Shown one piece after another: positions 48,386-59,574 of a stretch of 64,000 nucleotides of DNA. Below the pieces are notes generated by a model. It was given only the letters and a program-made list of their open reading frames with translations, was not told where the DNA came from and did not search any database. Position 1 is the stretch's first letter; each line of letters begins with the position of its first letter. The translations under genes and the position numbers were made by a program. Source of the stretch: Vanessa cardui (taxonomy: Eukaryota; Arthropoda; Insecta; Lepidoptera; Nymphalidae); NCBI RefSeq assembly GCF_905220365.1, contig NC_061123.1:620001-684000 (forward strand). Direction: 5' to 3'.

Positions 48386-50385
48386 AGAACCGATTCGCTG
48401 CCGTGGAAACCACAACGGACGTAAACCAGAACCTCGAAAATGTAGTTCGAATTCTCAGGGAAGAAGGCACGAGATATTGTGGCATGCAGCGTAAGGGCAG
48501 GAAGTTGAACCTTTCGGAAGAGACTTTGGGGCTCATGAAGAAACGACGTGAAAACCCACCTGTCACTTCGTCAGAGAAACGGCAATTAAACCAAGAGATC
48601 AGCAGGCGCGTACGACACGACCTCCGGTGCTCCAATACTCTTGCAATAAAAAGAGCTATTGAGCAGAATCGGGGGTCTAAGGTGTTCGTACAATCTCTTG
48701 GAAGGAGCCACCAGACGAAGTTGACCACAGCAAGTGGAGAAGTCGTTTCTTCTAAGCCGGCAGTACTTTCGGAAGTAGAGGACTTCTACGGCCGGTTATA
48801 CGCATCGCATGCATCTCGACCTGATCCCGAAAATGAGGATCCTAGAGCTACATTAACACGCCATTTCTCCGAAGACCTGCCTGAAGTCAGTATTGGCGAA
48901 ATCGAGACTGCTCTTGGACAGCTTAAAAATGGAAAAGCCCCTGGAGAGGACGGCGTTACCACAGAGCTATTAAAAGCGGGAGGTAAACCGGTACTTAGGG
49001 AACTTCAGACGCTTTTTAACTCTGTCCTCTTCGAAGGGAGAACTCCGGAGGCGTGGAGTAGGAGTGTGGTCGTCCTGTTCTTCAAAAAGGGAGACAAAAC
49101 CCTGCTGAAGAACTATCGTCCCATATCCCTACTGAGCCATGTCTATAAGCTGTTTTCAAGAGTGATCACGAACCGTCTTGCGCGAAGATTCGACAAATTC
49201 CAACCCACGGAGCAGGCCGGGTTTCGGACCGGATACGGCACCATAGACCACATCCATACAGTGCGGCAGATTATACAGAAGTCCCATGAGTATAATCGGC
49301 CCCTGTGTCTTGCATTCGTGGACTATGAGAAGGCCTTTGACTCGGTTGAAATCTGGGCTGTTCTGGAGTCCCTGCAGCGTTGCCAAGTTGATTGGCGATA
49401 CATCCAAGTGATGAGATGTCTTTACGAAGCTGCCACCATGTCCGTCCGAGTACAAAATCAGCAAACAAATCCCATACCATTGCATCGAGGAGTGAGACAA
49501 GGGGACGTTATTTCCCCCAAATTGTTCACTAATGCAATGGAGGATATGTTCAAGACGCTGAACTGGAAAGGACGTGGCATTAACATCAATGGCGAATACA
49601 TCTCTCACTTGAGATTCGCAGACGACATCGTCATCGTGGCAGAAACGCTGCAGGACCTACAACAAATGCTGAACGAGCTGGCTGATTCTTCTATGCGTAT
49701 CGGCCTACGGATGAACTTGGATAAAACCAAGGTCATGTTCAATGAACATGTTCTACCGGAACCGACTACGATACACGGTACCGTTCTCGAAGTTGTTCAA
49801 AAATATGTCTACCTCGGGCAGACTCTGCGATTAGGTAGAAACAACCTTGAGGACGAGGTGAATAGAAGAATTCAGTTGGGTTGGGCAGCGTTTGGGAAGT
49901 TACGTCGAATCCTAACATCGTCGATCCCACAGTGCCTTAAGACGAAAGTCTTCAATCAGTGCGTCCTACCCGTCATGACATACGGAGCCGAAACGTGGAC
50001 ACTCACGACAAGGCTGGTCCACCAACTTAATGTCGCTCAGCGTGCTATGGAAAGGGCTATGCTCGGCGTTTCTTTGAGGGATCGCATCAGAAATGAGGTT
50101 ATCCGTCAAAGAACCAAAGTCATCGACATAGCCCACCGGATTAGTAAGCTGAAGTGGCAGTGGGCTGGTCATATTTGTCGTAGAACCGACAACCGTTGGG
50201 GAAAACGTGTTCTAGAGTGGAGACCGCGTCTCGGCAAACGTAGTGTAGGACGTCCTCAGGCACGGTGGAGTGACGATATACGCAAGGCGGCAGGCAGGAG
50301 CTGGATGCGAGTAGCCGGAGAAAGACCACAGTGGCGTGCACTGGGAGAGGCCTATGTCCAACAGTGGACAAAAATAGGCTGTTGA
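48382..50385 (+). CDS. RTE-type LINE reverse transcriptase, 5'-truncated
   Basis: This open frame of 667 residues includes the whole reverse transcriptase and C-terminal region but no endonuclease. Motifs are KNGKAPGEDGV (182-192), NYRPISLLSHVYK (244-256), EQAGFRTGYGT (277-287), AFVDYEKAFDSVE (catalytic Asp314), RQGDVISPKLF (372-382) and RFADDIVI (catalytic 411-418). The C-terminus carries GRPQARWSDDIRKAAG, a standard ending of RTE proteins. The frame has no stop. The ATG at 48382 and the G after it belong to the 13-bp target duplication, not the element, so this start is accidental and the product is not a natural full-length protein. The true frame would continue upstream into an endonuclease that is missing. 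Opposite-strand open frames here are shadows. Confidence 0.92.
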   Translation: MENRFAAVETTTDVNQNLENVVRILREEGTRYCGMQRKGRKLNLSEETLGLMKKRRENPPVTSSEKRQLNQEISRRVRHDLRCSNTLAIKRAIEQNRGSKVFVQSLGRSHQTKLTTASGEVVSSKPAVLSEVEDFYGRLYASHASRPDPENEDPRATLTRHFSEDLPEVSIGEIETALGQLKNGKAPGEDGVTTELLKAGGKPVLRELQTLFNSVLFEGRTPEAWSRSVVVLFFKKGDKTLLKNYRPISLLSHVYKLFSRVITNRLARRFDKFQPTEQAGFRTGYGTIDHIHTVRQIIQKSHEYNRPLCLAFVDYEKAFDSVEIWAVLESLQRCQVDWRYIQVMRCLYEAATMSVRVQNQQTNPIPLHRGVRQGDVISPKLFTNAMEDMFKTLNWKGRGININGEYISHLRFADDIVIVAETLQDLQQMLNELADSSMRIGLRMNLDKTKVMFNEHVLPEPTTIHGTVLEVVQKYVYLGQTLRLGRNNLEDEVNRRIQLGWAAFGKLRRILTSSIPQCLKTKVFNQCVLPVMTYGAETWTLTTRLVHQLNVAQRAMERAMLGVSLRDRIRNEVIRQRTKVIDIAHRISKLKWQWAGHICRRTDNRWGKRVLEWRPRLGKRSVGRPQARWSDDIRKAAGRSWMRVAGERPQWRALGEAYVQQWTKIGC

Positions 50386-50402
50386 TGATGATGATGATGA
50401 TG
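48386..50402 (+). mobile_element. 5'-truncated RTE-type LINE with intact RT frame
   Basis: This element of about 2.0 kb is flanked by a perfect 13-bp direct repeat, ATCTTTTAAATGG, at 48373-48385 and 50403-50415. It ends in (GAT)n (about 50384-50402), the typical RTE 3' end. It lacks the endonuclease, so it is 5'-truncated as target-primed insertion often produces. It sits in a reverse family C copy: TTTGGCGGTAGATATC is on its left and GTGGTACCTAGAC on its right, which join into the normal family C order. The long open frame and exact duplication indicate a recent insertion. Confidence 0.93.
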
Positions 50403-50415
50403 ATCTTTTAAATGG
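50403..50415 (+). repeat. Right target-site duplication of the RTE insertion
   Basis: ATCTTTTAAATGG is identical to 48373-48385 and directly follows the (GAT)n tail. Confidence 0.93.
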
Positions 50416-50460
50416 GTGGTACCTAGACAAACAAGCTTGTACAACTTGTACTACCAAATA
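50416..50460 (-). repeat. Family C repeat, head, right of the RTE insertion
   Basis: GTGGTACCTAGACAAACAAG and TACAACTTGTACTACCAAAT complete the reverse family C copy split by the RTE element. Confidence 0.72.
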
Positions 50461-50847
50461 AATTAATACTACCAAAATTTGTTGTTGGTTAAGTTGATAA
50501 AGATGTTTTCATAATGTTTTATAGTGTAAATAATACTTGACCTATTTTGGTTGTCCATCAATTTAACATAAATACTCACATTTAATCAATAAGTCATATT
50601 GATAAAAGGAATATAATCCTCAGTAGGCCATAACGACATATCTCTTTTTTATTACGTCAATAAATAATTAATAATCAAAATGCGAGAAATTTTGTATGAG
50701 CTATATAATGTAAAATATATATAATGAAATATTTACTAAAAACGTTAACTTTATTTATATAAATAAATTAAATTTCTTTATAATATTTTTGTATTTTTTC
50801 AAAGATATTTGTTTAGTTTTCTTTATATATAATTTTCATTGCATTAC

Positions 50848-51000
50848 ACTGCTCATAGACATCGGTACCAAGCTCAAGAGCTATGATCTTATGCTCTTCG
50901 TGTCTATAGCTACAGTAGCTCACTCGCCCTTCAACCGGAACACAACTTTACTAATGTAGCGCAAATCAGTCAGGGTAGTATAATACTCCGGGTAGACATT
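50848..51000 (-). repeat. Family C repeat, degraded
   Basis: GTAGCTCACTCGCCCTTCAA and CCGGAACACAACTTTACTAA are reverse family C sequence with poor flanks. Confidence 0.5.
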
Positions 51001-51244
51001 GGAAAGCCGTCCTTGTCATGAAGAGATGGAAAGAATACCACCGGTTCTTTAGTGGATTGTCCGATGCACTCATCAAGCATCACATACGAAACTCACACAA
51101 CCGCATAAACTTCAGTGATATAAACATAGAATTTCAGTGAATATATTAATTCACCTGCGTATAAGAAGTTGAAGACCATGACACCATATATTGGACCTTG
51201 GACCTGGCTATTTCATTTCATATTAAATTATTTATATAATATAT

Positions 51245-51365
51245 GAGACGAAAAAAACCCGCTGAGTTTCTTTCGCTGGTTCTTCTCAGGTCAGGGTATT
51301 TTCTTTTCCGACTCGGTGTTACTGTTTCAATTGACCATCAATAAGAAAGTGTAATATCATTATTG
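51245..51365 (+). repeat. Family E-related repeat
   Basis: AACCCGCTGAGTTTCTTTCG, CTGGTTCTTCTCAGGTCAGG and CTTTTCCGACTCGGTG define the E-related subfamily in + orientation. Confidence 0.6.
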
Positions 51366-51869
51366 TATCCCTGATAACATGTGTGCAAATTGTTTTGTTG
51401 AATGGGTACGCAAAAGTGAAACAAACTGATTACAAACATTTATAATCTTAACTAGGATAGAAATTATAAATTGAACAGGATCGAATAATTTCAAGTAGGT
51501 ACGCAACATCGAAAATAATAATCTCTAAAGGTCAAACGAGTTTTGTAATAACGACTGACGCCCACGATTCACGGTTTCCGAAAATAAGAGATTACGGACT
51601 GAGTGTTCTTAGCGTATTGTTTGAACACAAATATATTTTTGTTTTTAACGAAATCCGTCTGCTTCGATGATGACTGATGTCTCATTGAGTGAAATCTTAC
51701 GTTGCTTTAATAAAGTTTATATCCTTCTTCATTCTTAGGTCTTTACACAGAGATCTTGCCTTAAAGATTTATTAATAATCTTCAGCCCTTTAGTTTGAAA
51801 AGTTACTATGTTATCTCAATTAGTATTTTTTGTGAAAATAAATTTTCATGATCTATTTTGTTTTTATAT

Positions 51870-52016
51870 GTTGGCGGACGAGCATATGAGCAACCTGATG
51901 GTAGGTGGTCACCACCGTCCATAGACAATGGCTACTATAAATACTGAGTATTGTTGTTTGGCGATATAATCTGATGAGTGGGAGGTACCCTGGCGGGCTT
52001 GCCCTACCACCAAGTA
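51870..52016 (-). repeat. Family C repeat, internally deleted
   Basis: TTGGCGGACGAGCATATGAG, CCATAGACAATGGCTAC and GGTACCCTGGCGGGCTTGCC keep both ends. About 100 bp of the middle is missing. Confidence 0.75.
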
Positions 52017-53458
52017 AAACTATTTTACCATATTTACTATTTAAAAATTTATCAAACTCAAGGAAGTTTCCATATAATATATTCTTGCAAATTTCCGATT
52101 ATACAATAATATTATGTATAAGCAATCTTTACAATAGACGTTTTCCTCGCGAAACGTCGTTTTGTCGATACAATAATGACAAGGAGTAAGATGGATGGTC
52201 TCTACAACTTCACGTCGCCGGTTGTAAGGGATGTTTATAAATACGCCATCATCGTTCACGAGTATCTATAGGAATAATGATATATTTCAACAGTAAAATA
52301 TTGTTGACACGACATTTATCAGTATTTACGTAAACACAAATGTATATGTATCTCTTTCTAATTAATTGGATATTTGAATGAAATGACACTAGATATGTGA
52401 CCTTTGACTACGAAAAGATTTTTGGTTAAGTCGTTAATCTATTGATATACAAGCTATTTTCACGCAACAGAGAAATACTTATTATTATCGTGTTCTAGTT
52501 TTAAAAGTGAGTGAGCAAGTGTATCTATATACATCTATATACATTTAAACGCGGCGGGAAAACTTTAAAGTATAGTATTTAGTTATATATTATTTTATCT
52601 GGATAGATCATCAATGATAATACATAATCGTAGTATTAAACAAAGTCACTGTCCCTATGTATTCTTAGATCTGTAATGTTACTTAACTGATTTTTATGTA
52701 GTTTTTTTTTAATAAATAAAGCGAGTGTGTAAAGTAAGTAGACAAGTTTGTAGTATATTCAATATCAGCATTACACCCATGCGTAGTCGGAGTGGGCCCC
52801 TGGTACTTATTATTATTAGAAATATTAATGTTTATTCCATTTATCACAATAGTTACTAAGTAACTACATGTTAAGAGCAGAAACATTACGATTAGTATTT
52901 GTTTACCATTGACGGATAATTTAATTTGAAAAAAGTGGTAACAAAAGCGTACTATTTATTAAATCACATCAATATCAATGAAGAAACCTCAACAGATTAT
53001 TTTCCCGATATAAAACTCAGAGATGACACTCGTTAGGGCGACATCAGTTTTCCATTAGCACTACGAAGGTCTAACCCCGCCTTTACCTCTCGAACTAACC
53101 GAAGGTAACTTCAGACGTCTAAGATGACAAGTTTGTACTTAATTTAATCAAAAGATCGTATTTCAAAGATACCGAGAGCTCTTTGATATTGTTTGAAAGG
53201 TTCGAATTATTTATTTACAGTAATTTGAAGTTATAGGTCTTATATCTGTATCTTTACATAATCAAACTACTATTAAATACAGAATTAACTGCCTTTCTGC
53301 ATGTAATCTTATCACAACTAATTAATTACGATTGAATATTTATCTTAAAATAAAATGTACTCAGCTTTGAAGCTCTTCTCGCTGGAAAAACGCATTAAGC
53401 GTTTCACCCGCTTAAAACGAGGAGTATGTGGGACTCATCGGTACCCTTGATTTTTTTT

Positions 53459-53702
53459 TGGTGTTGGTAGGGCTTTGTGCAAGCCCCTGGTGGGTACCAC
53501 CCAATCATCAGATATTCAATCGCTAAACAACACTACGCAGTATTGTGTGCGAACCAGTGTAACTACAGGTACAAGAAACAAAGCATCTTTGTACCCAAGG
53601 TTAGTGGCGCATTGACGATGTAAGGAATAGTTAATATTTCTTACAGCGTCATTTTCTATGGGTGACCATATGCTCGTCCGCCAACCTATTCCATAAAAAA
53701 AA
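53459..53702 (+). repeat. Family C repeat, + orientation
   Basis: TGGTGTTGGTAGGGCTTTGT, TGGGTACCACCCAATCATC and CCCAAGGTTAGTGGCGCATT are in order, ending CCTATTCCATAAAAAAAAA. Confidence 0.82.
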
Positions 53703-54324
53703 ACCCAAGATACCGCGAGAGTCCCATTATAAAAGGATTATTAATTAACGGCACATATATATTTTGCACAGATTATAAGGAGAATTCGCATATTATTTTG
53801 ACATATAAATGACAAAATAATATTTGAATACCGTTTGTCTTCTTGAATATTCTATCTGAATTACCGAAGCAAAGTCATCTGTATTGATAAAAATCCAAAT
53901 GAAACACAAAAACAAATCCAAAAGGAAATAGAAAAGAATATTTTCTCCAGAATATCACTTATCTAAATCGCGTTGTCACTCCAAAATATCATTGAATAAA
54001 TCCTACATTTCATGTCATAACGCTAAATCTTATATGAATTGATCAAGGCCTTTTGGGGACGAGATTGTAATACAACCACCCCGACTATTCATTATTGTGT
54101 TTATGATTTTATTAAGATAAAGAAATGTTATTACCGATAGATCGATAACACATTTATTTGCACTCAAAAACAGATGAACCAACAACAATATAGGGATGTA
54201 GAGCGGATGATGACTGGGTGTTACCTACCTAGACTGGTCTTTTATCAAGAGACTTGGACTTAGCTGCTGAATTTTATAAAATAGACTTTAATTGTAAAAA
54301 GTAAATTCAGAGCTGCAACAGCTA

Positions 54325-54548
54325 AATAATAAATATGAGACAACATCACATACATTACTCAGATCCCAATGTAAGTAGTTAAAGCACTTGTGTTATTCGA
54401 AATCAGAAGTAACGGTACCACAAACACCTAGACCCAAGACAACATAGAAAACTAATGGTAATCTACATCGGCCGGGAATCGTATTCGGGACTTCGGAGTG
54501 GCGTACCCATGAAAACCGGTATACATACCACTCAACAACGGAGGTTGT
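54325..54548 (-). repeat. SINE family A, reverse orientation
   Basis: This is a full-length-like copy with CAGATCCCAATGTAAGTAG, ACCACAAACACCTAGACC, CGGCCGGGAATCGTATTCGG and CAACGGAGGTTGTC. Confidence 0.8.
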
Positions 54549-55045
54549 CAAAAAACTGACTCTACGAATTCCTTTTATTGCCGTTCTCTAACAATGTATA
54601 TTATTCAATCTCATTTTATTATTATGTCGTATGTATCCTTAGTATTATATATAGTATCTAAAATTTAGTTTAAATAATTTAGACTGGTTCTACGTTCTTT
54701 CGTTGTGATCCTCAAACATTTCTTGCCGACTGTTATGAAATCCATCAATCCTTTTCAAATATCAGTTGATAATTGAATACATCAAAGATGTAGCAATTAA
54801 AGCGTGCCGCGTTAAACATCAATAGACATCAAAAGAGGCGATCGGCCGGCAAATCCCAATCGACTTTAATTTTATTTTGCTCTTTAACCTCAGAATGATA
54901 AATATCAATTGATCAATATTTTTTATAACAAAAATAAAGATCTTATATAATTACGTGTAACATTATTGATACAATAAAATATTTGAAAACGGCATTAAGA
55001 ATATAATATAAGTCCCGTTTTCGATTTCACATTCATTTTCGTATT

Positions 55046-55077
55046 ATGGATGGATGTATATGTATATACATCCATCC
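55046..55077. repeat. Near-perfect 32-bp palindrome
   Basis: TGGATGGATGTATAT and ATATACATCCATCCA are reverse complements around two central mismatched bases. Confidence 0.85.
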
Positions 55078-55119
55078 ATATACATCTAAAAAATATATTT
55101 TTTTATTTATCCATATCAA

Positions 55120-55376
55120 ATCAAATAAAAGATATTATTTATCCAAGTAGGCTCATAAAATCATCGTCTTATTACACTATGGAAAGTTAAAAGTTACCAC
55201 CAGTTCGGAAAGTAGATTCTACCGGAAAATGTAAGTAATTCGTTTTTTCCGCCTTTTCATTTAGGGAGTACGTCAGTAATTTTTTTTTATATATCCAGCT
55301 TAGAAGCCAATCAGAAGTCAAAAAGTCAGACCTCAGACCTGAGAAGAACCGGCGAGAGAAACTCAGCGGGATCTAT
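55120..55376 (-). repeat. Family E and E-related repeats, reverse orientation
   Basis: The left part has AGTTACCACCAGTTCGGAAA and GTAGATTCTACCGGAAAATG (family E). The right part has AGACCTGAGAAGAACCGGCG and AGAGAAACTCAGCGGGAT (E-related). These are probably two adjacent insertions. Confidence 0.58.
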
Positions 55377-56027
55377 TTTTTTTTTATAATATCAATTTAC
55401 AATATACAATAATAAACATATTTTTGTTATTTGAAACAGCTTGGAGGCGATCATCTCATTCTCAAGTTGTGCCAGTCAACTAGAAAGTCATTAGTGTTGT
55501 AATATCCTTCAGCACACATACGCTCTTTAAGAATTCTTTTGATTTTATAATTGAATAAATACTAAGTCAATGCTTTTAATTATTTTACTATACATATAAT
55601 AGGTTATTAAATATTCATCAATTACAGACATACGTATATAACGAAAATTTTGTCAACTACTGATAATAAGTAATTAACTCTAAAAGAACTTGTGAGATAA
55701 AAATTCTAACAAAATAATTTGCTCATCAGTTATCCGCGCTACGTTTCAGAAATTTTCCTAAACTCCGAGTAATGTAATGCGCTCGACTTTACAATGAGTT
55801 ACCTAATGCGAGGCTCCCGGAGTGATACGGGCTAATTGAACTCAGCCGTGGGTTAAAATTAGCATTGTCGAATTTAATCAATATCACTTCGAACTCGTTT
55901 TAAGATTTTCCTAATTATTAAATTAAAAAAAAACAAGTAACTATTGATTTATTACTCGATAAATTAATTTCCTGTTTATGAGAAAGCTTAGATTACTATG
56001 CTCTGGAAGCAGTAGAATACACACATT

Positions 56028-56120
56028 CTACCGCCAAACTGTGATGAAACTGTACGGTGAGCCAGTGTAATAATAGGCGCAAGGGCCGTAATATCTTAGT
56101 TTCCAAGATACATGGCTTCA
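56028..56120 (+). repeat. Family C repeat, degraded fragment
   Basis: CTACCGCCAAACTGTGATG, GGTGAGCCAGTGTAATAATA and AATATCTTAGTTTCCAAG match the middle of family C. Confidence 0.55.
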
Positions 56121-56274
56121 TATGCGAGGCTTCATATGTGATATTCTTCTGGTACTTATGGCTAAGAGCAGTGGAGATCACTTATCCTTACGTGTTAAAA
56201 ATAAAAATTAAAAAAATAACTTTACTGAACTTATTTTCTATATTTACTCTTACATTACTTAACCTTTATTCTAG

Positions 56275-56420
56275 TTGTATTCCGGTTTGAAACGTAATGA
56301 GTTAGTGTAACTACATACACATGGTCTATGATAACTTAGTTCCCAAGGCTGGTGTGCATTAAAAATTTAAGGATTGTTTTTATTTGCGGTGCGGTGACCT
56401 GTAATCATCAGTTGGTCCCT
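56275..56420 (+). repeat. Family C repeat, degraded
   Basis: TGTATTCCGGTTTGAAACG, GAGTTAGTGTAACTACATAC and ACTTAGTTCCCAAGGCTGG are recognisable. Confidence 0.55.
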
Positions 56421-56559
56421 GTGGCTGAGACCACCACTTCTTATATCAATACCTTGATATATCTCTTCGTATTACACTTTCTACATAGAAACTTTATATT
56501 TTATACATTTTCATCAATATATAATATTTTTATCGGTCGTCATTCACGCCATATGTACG

Positions 56560-56640
56560 TCAGGCCTTCGGGCGGTGCGTTACACGCTGAGTGACTCCCG
56601 TCTGACGATAATCTATGTGGGATAGACGCCTCGAGCTTCG
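56560..56640. repeat. Unclassified repeat G, copy 1
   Basis: GGCCTTCGGGCGGTGCGTTA and GACGATAATCTATGTGGG, then ATAGACGCCTCGAG, share blocks with 57340-57465. One block is direct and the other inverted. Confidence 0.5.
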
Positions 56641-57084
56641 GTGTTGGATATCATAAAACTTCAAGTTTTTTATGACTCAATCAAGGAAAGGTTTATATGT
56701 TATTATTTGAATTTATGGCCAATATGATCATACTGGACATATTTTGTATACGTTATTTGAACTCTGTAATGTTGAATGAGAAGATAATAATGTTATATTT
56801 GGTTAAAATGTATCTTCATCTCTGATACATGGTATATATCAAGTCGTTTGTTGATTAAATTTCTTGATAACAATATTCCTGGTACTGATAGCAGATTCTA
56901 AGCGTAATTCGCAAGACACCTTTAGGTTCTACTCATGAATCACGTACAATAGCTAATAGTGTGTGCAGAAATGTAATTATAACAGAGACTAGTTTAAATC
57001 ATGATTTTTTAAATTATTTTTGAGTGTTAGTAAAAGGAATATTTAGTTGTTAATAGTTTTCACATGTGAAAAGTCGGAGCGATT

Positions 57085-57200
57085 CGCAATTCATTATTTA
57101 TTTATTGGAAACACCATCGGCATATTCACAAAAACAATGCAATCAAAAGCACAGACCAGCGCAGTGATACACCACTACAGGTATTTACAGCATTATTAAA
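57085..57200 (-). repeat. Possible LINE 3' fragment
   Basis: TATTTATTTATTGGAAACAC and CAATCAAAAGCACAGACCAG resemble a CR1-group 3' UTR in reverse. The assignment is weak. Confidence 0.35.
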
Positions 57201-57339
57201 TTAATTAAAAATGAAAGTAAATTCGTGTAATTAAAAGTGTAAAGGTTAATAAACATTGTACATTAGCAAAACCAATCATTTTTCGAATTGTTATTGTAAA
57301 AAGTTCGAAGTTGGATATGGATTGATTCGTTATCAACGC

Positions 57340-57465
57340 CAGTCATCACTGCCGAATCTCGTATCAAGGGCGTAGCTGACTGAGGTCTCTCGGGTCGACG
57401 GTAATCGATGTGAGATCGACGCCTTGAGGATTGATAGCTCGTGTAATGCGCCGTAAGGCTTGCCA
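57340..57465. repeat. Unclassified repeat G, copy 2
   Basis: GACGGTAATCGATGTGAG, ATCGACGCCTTGAGG and GTAATGCGCCGTAAGGC pair with the blocks at 56560-56640. The 67-residue open frame on the other strand comes from this repeat. Confidence 0.5.
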
Positions 57466-57654
57466 TTTTTATTTTCAGTTCAATCAGGTACCGGTTTTAT
57501 ATTTACCCTCGAACATTTTGGACGTGTCGGACGTATTATTACGACGAAAGTATTATTTCAGAAAGTACTTTTCTGATTGATATCTATTCATTTAACTATT
57601 TATACATTTAAATTATGTCGTTGTAAATATATCCGAAATTCAATTGTTTCATGA

Positions 57655-57780
57655 TATGAGTTGGTGGTCAAACGGGCCACCTGATGGTAAGTCTGCCTAT
57701 TGATGTCGAAAAATTAAAAGCATTGCTTACATCGCTAATCACCAACCTTGAAAGCTAAGATGCTACATCTCATTTCCTTT
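57655..57780 (-). repeat. Family C repeat, 3' part, degraded
   Basis: AAACGGGCCACCTGATGGTA and TCACCAACCTTGAAAGC are reverse family C sequence. Confidence 0.55.
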
Positions 57781-58183
57781 CCTGAATTATAAATATGAAA
57801 AATTAAATGAAATAGCATAAGAAAGTGGAATATACTATATAAGTGGAAAAAAGCACGTTCATTATTTTCCTTAATAGAAGAGATACTGTATGAAGTTGTT
57901 CGTTATTCATTTCGTGTGTTACTTTTATCACAAATAATACACAAATACGCATATAGAATAGAGATATACCTGGCGTACATTGCTACTAAACATAAAAAAA
58001 TTAAGTAAATTGTTATCGAAAAACTCTAATTCTAAATGAACTAAAACTAAAATAAAGTTCCATAATTTCGACGCCAAATGTAGATTAGTGACTAGAAGCT
58101 TATGAAATGAAATCGAAACAAAACCTATCATAAGTTTCGAAATACCTAAATATTTTGAATAAACACGAAGTTATGCGGGCGAC

Positions 58184-58230
58184 AGATTAGTTATTATAAA
58201 TGACTATATGTCATTTATAATAACTAATCT
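58184..58230. repeat. Perfect palindrome, 21-bp arms
   Basis: Positions 58184-58204 and 58210-58230 are exact reverse complements (AGATTAG...ATGAC and GTCAT...CTAATCT) around a TATAT loop. Confidence 0.9.
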
Positions 58231-58601
58231 AACTAAACTACACATATAGTAAATGAAAGTTATGGTCGCCTCACGTGTCACTGACTCTTTAATAAAGCAT
58301 TCGTTGCGAAAATATCACAAAATGTTAATAAATATCATATTAGAACAAAGCACGTGTGACCTTCAGACGGCATTGTAGTTTGTTGTGCATATATATTAAA
58401 ACTTTTAATATCAAACTCAATTGAGGTACATACACTTTTAATACAATTTCTGCTATTTTTAAAGTCATTTTCTTTTTATAATTAACAAGTTTACAATTTT
58501 ATTACTGAACAAGCTGTGTCCGCAAAATCTTTCGCGATTGAATTTAACAATAAATTTACTGTTTATTTCACAGATTTTACTATGACTTTATTATACTATG
58601 T

Positions 58602-58900
58602 GTCGAGATGGCCCAGTGGTTAGAACGCGTGCATCTTATCCGATGATTGCGGGTTCAAACCCAGGCAAGCACCGCTGATTCATGTGCTTAATTTGTCTTT
58701 TTAATTCATCATGTGCTCGGCGGTGAAGGAAAATATCGTGAGGAAACCTGTATGTGTCTAATTTCAACGAAATTCTGCCACATGTGCATTCCACCAACCC
58801 GCATTGGAACACCGTGGTGGAATATGTTCCAAACCCTTTCCTTAATGGAAGAGGAGGCCTTATCTCAGTAGTGGGAAATGTAAAGGCTGTCACTTTCCTT
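58602..58900 (+). repeat. SINE family B, + orientation, best-preserved copy
   Basis: GTCGAGATGGCCCAGTGGTT (A-box-like), GATTGCGGGTTCAAACCC (B-box), CTCGGCGGTGAAGGAAAATA, GAGGAAACCTGTATGTGTC, CACCAACCCGCATTGGAAC and CAGTAGTGGGAAATGTAAAG occur in order. Internal pol III promoter boxes look intact. The open frames at 58636-58936 are inside it. Confidence 0.87.
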
Positions 58901-59249
58901 TACTTTTACTACTATGACTTATTAATTCTGTATTAGGCCGCGTCTGTGAAGCTAGATGAGATAGGTAGAATGGTGCCATGCACAAGGGCTGTGTGCGGTA
59001 CTTGATAGCATTTGGACTCTACAGCATAATTTCATTATTATTTTATACATAATTTTAGAATAAAAGAAATAAAAGCCTAAGTTATTACTAATAACATCAG
59101 CTACCTGCTAGTGAAAGTCGCTTCCTGAAATCAGCCGGAACAAAAAATTTTCTATATGTACAGTATATACACACATATGTATTAAGTAAAAAGTGATTAT
59201 TTTGATATTACAAACAGACACTCCAATTTTTATATATGATATTGGTAGG

Positions 59250-59445
59250 TAGACTGTCATTTTGCATTATGCACATGCTGTAAGGAATATTACTCATCCC
59301 AGAATGTAGGTGTTATGTCTTTTGTTTCTGGTAACACTGACTCACGCTCCCTTCAAACTCGAACACTAGTTTACTAAGCATTAGAGTTTGGCAGGAGATT
59401 TAAGTGTTCAGTGAGTGGTATCCAGCCAGACTAGCTTGAACAAAA
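59250..59445 (-). repeat. Family C repeat, degraded
   Basis: GCTGTAAGGAATATTACTCA, GGTAACACTGACTCACGCTC, CCTTCAAACTCGAACAC and TATCCAGCCAGACTAGC follow reverse family C order. Confidence 0.55.
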
Positions 59446-59574
59446 TAGAGTGTCATGATTGATGTAGTATCAAACATAAGGTAATAAATAGTTTAATTAG
59501 TACTATTAATAATATTTTTTTAATTTATAATGAACCGATTTGTCATATTATTGTATCTTTAGTTTAATTCTAGG

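Noticed and set aside
49156..49608. 150-residue - strand frame.
   Set aside because: Shadow of the RTE reverse transcriptase on the + strand.
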